The notes below the pieces were generated by a model. It was not told the origin of the DNA. It worked only from the letters and a program-made list of their open reading frames with translations, and did no database searches. The position numbers and the translations under genes are program-made. Positions 21,444 through 25,445 of a stretch of 25,445 nt of DNA are shown one piece after another; position 1 is the first letter of the stretch; every line of letters begins with the position of its first letter. The stretch comes from Candidatus Thorarchaeota archaeon. GTDB taxonomy: Archaea > Asgardarchaeota > Thorarchaeia > Thorarchaeales > Thorarchaeaceae. Where the stretch lies: the NCBI GenBank assembly GCA_016839345.1, contig JAEOUL010000203.1:1-25445 (forward strand). The letters are read 5' to 3'.

Positions 21444-22874
21444 GTGAAGAAGTTGCCTGATTCTGAATATGAGAAAAAATCAACAAATGTACAACCACTA
21501 AAGGATTTGTTTCACATATCACACTTCTCTCGTTTCTATCGACTTTATATTCCTGCATCAATTCTGATTGGAGTTGTATGTGGTCTTTTCATGGTTGCTT
21601 TTCAACTCATGATTGATTCGATGATATTTCTGTTCTCTGGCTTTCCGATTTTCATAGCACCTCTTATTGGTGGAATATTCTCAGGGATACTCATCAAATT
21701 AGGACGAACTGAGATTCAAGGAAGTGGAATCTCTGAGGCAATTGAGCTTACTCATAAACCACGTTCAATCAAGAAAGGGACAACAATTACCAAATTAGTT
21801 GCAACATCAGTTTCCATTGGGTCTGGAAATCCTGTTGGACGAGAAGGTCCTGCTGTGCTCATTGGTGCAGGAGTAGGTAACACAATTGGTCGCAAGCTTG
21901 GATTCGAGGATGATGCAAATCTAAGAGTATTCCTAATGATGGGTTCTGCAGCTGCTACAGCAGGGATTTACAAAGCACCACTTGGCGGTGCACTCTTTGC
22001 TACTGAAGCTCCATATAGAAGAGATGCAAGGTTGGGTTATTTTGTACCTACCGCTATTGCGGCAATAACCTCATTTGTAGTCTTTAGTGGTTTTTACCCA
22101 CTAATAACACAAAATGGTGCAGGTCCTCTATTCACATTTACTGCATCCCTCCAGATTTCACTCTTGGAAGTTCCATTGTTGGTGTTCCTCGGTATTATCG
22201 CTGGGCTCGTTTCCATTCTATTCGCTGTAAGTCTAATGGCAACTCGGAACTTCTTTGTACTCAAATTCCCAGACTGGGTTGATCCCTTGGTTGGATCATT
22301 GCTTGCTTGTGCGGTTATCTTCGTAATTTCATTATTTGTAAACCCATCTCTCACAATTGCGGGCATGGGTTATGAAGTGATTAACGCTTTGGCAACACAC
22401 CCCGAACCTATCTTGGTTATCATTCTTCTATTATTTGGGAAGTTGTTTGCGTCATCATTTGTTGTAGCTGGAAAGGTTTCGGGAGGAGTATTAGCATCCT
22501 CTCTTTTTGTAGGTGCTATGTTAGGTTCATTGTTTGGCGAGATTTTCTTCCCTCACAATATCCCTGCTTTCATCGTTCTAGGAATGGGTGCTGTTCTTGC
22601 AGCAACTACTAACACTCCTGTTGCAACCACTGTGATGATGTTAGAAATGAGTCACTCTTTCGATCTTATTATCCCACTTGTAATCTGCATCACAGTATCT
22701 TATCTCGTAAGCGTGGGTACTTCATTATATGAAGGTCAGAAAATCAGTAGAGATGATGAGGAACCCGGATTCTTTAGTCCAACAAATGTATTGCATATCG
22801 GAAAGCACAGATTCGAAAAGGTAGAAGATGAATCTGTGGGAGATGATGATGAAGACGAGATAAATGTGCTCTGA
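21444..22874 (+). CDS. ClC-family chloride channel/transporter
   Basis: This 476-residue membrane protein belongs to the ClC family. Signature segments are GSGISEAI (93-100, in place of the usual GSGIP), GNPVGREGPAVLIGAGVG with the gating glutamate E134 (GREGP, 132-136), and APLGGALFATEAPYR (179-192). At the second family glutamate, the internal proton site of the E. coli antiporter, the sequence reads E188-A189, so Ala seems to occupy it. There are about ten membrane segments. The C-terminus is acidic and has no CBS domains. It moves chloride, or a related anion, across the membrane; whether it is a channel or an exchanger is open. The start is GTG 21444. The neighbouring divergent regulator is a candidate controller. 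Confidence 0.88.
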   Translation: MKKLPDSEYEKKSTNVQPLKDLFHISHFSRFYRLYIPASILIGVVCGLFMVAFQLMIDSMIFLFSGFPIFIAPLIGGIFSGILIKLGRTEIQGSGISEAIELTHKPRSIKKGTTITKLVATSVSIGSGNPVGREGPAVLIGAGVGNTIGRKLGFEDDANLRVFLMMGSAAATAGIYKAPLGGALFATEAPYRRDARLGYFVPTAIAAITSFVVFSGFYPLITQNGAGPLFTFTASLQISLLEVPLLVFLGIIAGLVSILFAVSLMATRNFFVLKFPDWVDPLVGSLLACAVIFVISLFVNPSLTIAGMGYEVINALATHPEPILVIILLLFGKLFASSFVVAGKVSGGVLASSLFVGAMLGSLFGEIFFPHNIPAFIVLGMGAVLAATTNTPVATTVMMLEMSHSFDLIIPLVICITVSYLVSVGTSLYEGQKISRDDEEPGFFSPTNVLHIGKHRFEKVEDESVGDDDEDEINVL

Positions 22875-22996
22875 GAGAATCACAAACATCTCTACGAAAG
22901 TTAATAGGGAAACACATGTATGTTAAGGGTTAACAGGGAGATTGGCTTCGTGGGGTTCAATCCAATCGCCATTTAGTATCCAAGGAGGATGAATCT

Positions 22997-25445
22997 TTGC
23001 AGAGGAAAACCATTAGCACGCTCCTAGCGCTGTGTCTAGTTCTATCAAGTGTGCCTACTCTCTACAATTTTATTTCTTATAATGAGCCATTGATTGTAGA
23101 AAAAAAACCAATACTATTGGATTTTGCAGCTCTGGCTATGGTATTTGGCGATCAGATTCCAATCGTTGCGAAATTTGATAATGGTCTTTCAAGTGATTTG
23201 ATCAATATTATCTCTGAGTTAGATATTGAGTTCAGTCTTGGTAATCAAAAGAACAGCCATGTTGGACCATATTATCTGGTAGAGGGTGGTCCAGACAGTT
23301 TAGAAGCCCTTGTCAATATGGGTGTTGTCGACGATATTGCCACACAAACAACAGCACAATTTCTCCAGTCACCACGAGACATCTCTATCCCTGAGATTAA
23401 TGCAGATGATGTTTTGAATGTACTCGACGATTTCGGTAGTAACATAACGGGCGAAGGGATTCTCATTGCTGATCTTGACTCGGGTGTTGACTGGCGACAT
23501 CCTGAGCTGTGGTTTGCTGATGGTGGTTCACACTGGTATGTCAATGCAACTAGTACTGGGTTCCTAAATGGTACTGACGCTGTAGACTTCAACAGAGACT
23601 ATGCCCTTGAACCCAATGAAACACTCTATGCATTAGATATAGACCAAAATGGAGTCTTCGATGTTCGGACTGAATGGTTATGGGTTGACAATTTAATACA
23701 GAATGCAATCCCGGATGTGGGAGAACTATTCTTTGTGGTCAATGATACCTCAGACAACGGGTTATTAGATGGTTATGAGGAATTGGTCCTGCTGGGAACT
23801 CCAAAGACCAAATACATTGTGGAGATGGATGGTGATCCTTCATCTCCTTCATTACAAGTTTGGGATCGTGACCAGAATCTGACAGTAAGTACACACCTAG
23901 ACAACATGAGTGCCGGTGGGGGTCATGGAACCGCTGTAGCTGGAATACTACTAGGAGGCCAAATTGGCTTTCGAAAATGGCTCGGAGTAGCTCCTGATGC
24001 CGAGCTCATGATGATTCGTGTAATTGGTGATGAAAATACAACACTCACTATAGAAGAAGGACTAGCATACGCAAGTGCAAATGATGCTGATGTGATCCTG
24101 ACAGAGATTGGTTCATGGACATACCACTATCTGGATGGAAGTTCACTTGCCGAAGAGATGATTGATGAACTGGTGGCTGATGGAATACCTGTCATTTCAC
24201 CAAGTGGGAACCTTGGTGGAAGTCAAAAACACAGTATGTTCAATCCGCTTCCTAATATTCCCTATGAAGTTGATTTTGCAGTTCCAAGTGGTGAGCCTCT
24301 AGACATCACAAACGTGTACATCACAGTTCTATCTGTAGAAGCCATTGACTTTCAGACATGCAACTTTAGTCTTGTTCTGGATAGAACTGAATTCTCAAAC
24401 TATACAATCACAATCTACCTTCATCCTGGGGTTGGATATTTGAACTTTAAACATGAAACTGGGACAACTAATTTCGTTGTTAATTCTTTCATCTCCACTT
24501 CGTCTCGTGGGACAAGTATGCTGGGAATCCGTATATCTGGAGATGTTCCAGAAATCGTAAGTCCTCCTTGGCATCAGCTCAATGTCACAAGTCCTGATTC
24601 TGTAATCTTCCATGCTTACATCTCTGATGATAGGAGCAGTTGGTCTGGAGGTGCAATATGGACGAGTGACTTCACAAATGATTACCAAATAACCTGGCCG
24701 TCTACAGCAGACCGTGCAATCAGTGTGTCTAGTTACAACACACGATATGGTATAGTGGGTGAGCTTGCTACTTACTCCTCAAGAGGACCTAGGATTGATA
24801 ATATGATAAAACAGACTATTGCAGCACCAGGGAGTGATATCATAACCACTTATGCCTTCAACTCAACATGGGAAACTTGGTTCAATAATGGTGGAACTCT
24901 GCCATTCTTCAAGCAGTTTGGTAGTTACCGGTTGTTCAGTGGCACAAGTGCTGCTGGTCCTCACGTTGCAGGTTGTGTTGCACTCATGCTGCAAGCAGAT
25001 TCCTCTATTGGTGATCAAGTCAAAACAATAATCGAGTCAACAGCAAGGAGTGATGGGTTCACCGGAGCTATACCCAACAATGATTGGGGATGGGGCAAGC
25101 TTGATGTAAATGCATCTGTGGCTATTGCTCTTGATGACACCGAACCTCCAGATTTTGGAGCACATTCACGAACACCTCAAGCACCAGATGCTACGGAATC
25201 TGTGTTAGTCACAGTCAGTGTGATGGATGAAACTGCAGTTGATACAGTGATTCTATCATATTACAACGGTATGATATGGACAAACGTCACCATGACATGG
25301 AATGGAGTGTCGTATGACGCAACAATTCCTGCGCACCCATCTGGTACAACTGTTCAATACAAATTCTATGCCAATGATACTCTTGGATACTCTGCTGAGT
25401 CAAGTACATTTAGCTATCAAGTGACTACACCTACGACAACTACTA
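22997..25445 (+). CDS. Secreted subtilisin-family (S8) protease, 3' end outside the window
   Basis: The frame starts at TTG 22997 with GGAGGA seven bases upstream and runs open to the right edge (at least 816 residues). A signal peptide (KTISTLLALCLVLSSVP) leads; residues about 40-115 resemble an inhibitor-type propeptide. The catalytic triad is D161 (ADLDSGVDWRHPEL), H310 (GHGTAVAGIL) and S651 (FSGTSAAGPHVAG), with oxyanion N405 in SPSGN. Two insertions enlarge it: between D and H, two Asp-rich loops (DIDQNGVFD, DTSDNGLLDG) that could bind calcium, and a beta-rich domain between N405 and S651 (about 415-560). After the catalytic domain comes a beta domain (about 700-800) and the start of a Thr/Pro linker (TTPTTT), typical of cell-surface anchored archaeal proteases. 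The right end is cut by the window. Confidence 0.9.
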   Translation, partial: MQRKTISTLLALCLVLSSVPTLYNFISYNEPLIVEKKPILLDFAALAMVFGDQIPIVAKFDNGLSSDLINIISELDIEFSLGNQKNSHVGPYYLVEGGPDSLEALVNMGVVDDIATQTTAQFLQSPRDISIPEINADDVLNVLDDFGSNITGEGILIADLDSGVDWRHPELWFADGGSHWYVNATSTGFLNGTDAVDFNRDYALEPNETLYALDIDQNGVFDVRTEWLWVDNLIQNAIPDVGELFFVVNDTSDNGLLDGYEELVLLGTPKTKYIVEMDGDPSSPSLQVWDRDQNLTVSTHLDNMSAGGGHGTAVAGILLGGQIGFRKWLGVAPDAELMMIRVIGDENTTLTIEEGLAYASANDADVILTEIGSWTYHYLDGSSLAEEMIDELVADGIPVISPSGNLGGSQKHSMFNPLPNIPYEVDFAVPSGEPLDITNVYITVLSVEAIDFQTCNFSLVLDRTEFSNYTITIYLHPGVGYLNFKHETGTTNFVVNSFISTSSRGTSMLGIRISGDVPEIVSPPWHQLNVTSPDSVIFHAYISDDRSSWSGGAIWTSDFTNDYQITWPSTADRAISVSSYNTRYGIVGELATYSSRGPRIDNMIKQTIAAPGSDIITTYAFNSTWETWFNNGGTLPFFKQFGSYRLFSGTSAAGPHVAGCVALMLQADSSIGDQVKTIIESTARSDGFTGAIPNNDWGWGKLDVNASVAIALDDTEPPDFGAHSRTPQAPDATESVLVTVSVMDETAVDTVILSYYNGMIWTNVTMTWNGVSYDATIPAHPSGTTVQYKFYANDTLGYSAESSTFSYQVTTPTTTT

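Noticed and set aside
22940..22967. GGTTCAATCC and a GATTGG/CCAATC hairpin upstream of the subtilase, tRNA-like at first sight
   Set aside because: The T-stem fails after one pair and there is no matching acceptor strand; at most it is a leader hairpin.
23272..24688. Minus-strand frames at 23272-23592 and 24395-24688
   Set aside because: Both lie inside the intact subtilase frame, which carries the full catalytic triad.
22997..24957. Possible frameshift in the subtilase between the His and Ser motifs
   Set aside because: Careful codon counting places D161, H310, N405 and S651 in one uninterrupted frame; the apparent shift was an indexing slip.

Overview
This window is archaeal chromosomal DNA. 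The evidence is a replication factor C small-subunit paralog, an XPB/Ssl2 helicase, two RIO-type kinases, TATA boxes about 26 bases upstream of starts, Shine-Dalgarno sites in front of GTG and TTG starts, and a secreted subtilase that runs into a Thr/Pro linker. An Asgard lineage, perhaps Thorarchaeia-like, is my best guess from the XPB with a eukaryote-like N-terminal domain and the Thr-rich surface protein. That is inference, because no rRNA or tRNA is present. I see no insertion sequence, CRISPR array, tRNA or rRNA.

Layout. 1-558 is the end of a membrane protein. 577-4630 holds a MetE/UROD-like protein, a stand-alone protein with an XPB-N-terminal-type domain, and a divergent clamp-loader ATPase, the last two facing away from each other across a palindromic control region. 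4620-7627 holds a small DUF2240-like protein, an APH-type kinase-fold protein and full-length XPB. 7628-8187 is a non-coding leader with a promoter and structure. 8188-9815 is a pair of overlapping RIO1-type kinase genes. 9816-10587 contains nested hairpins and a small ACT-like protein with a clear TATA box. 10588-12130 holds a membrane-tethered winged-helix/zinc-ribbon protein and an ARPP-1-like protein.

The most interesting part is 12370-18054. A radical SAM/SPASM enzyme with an N-terminal PqqD-like (RRE) domain is transcribed away from a four-gene plus-strand cluster: an unknown 131-residue helical protein, a DUF2207-like membrane protein ending in a 49-residue Cys/His repeat tail (CHSA units, 11 Cys), a soluble HExxH metallopeptidase and a small two-helix membrane protein. 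I propose that the tail is the substrate of the SPASM enzyme, giving a membrane-anchored modified-peptide system, with the peptidase as a possible processing or turnover partner.

18122-22874 holds a DUF6159-like membrane protein, a universal stress protein probably made from a leaderless mRNA, two small paralogous proteins, a coiled-coil/winged-helix regulator and a ClC-type chloride transporter. From 22997 to the right edge runs a large secreted subtilisin-family protease, cut by the window end. Many genes are convergent with overlaps or very short gaps, and several likely starts are GTG or TTG.
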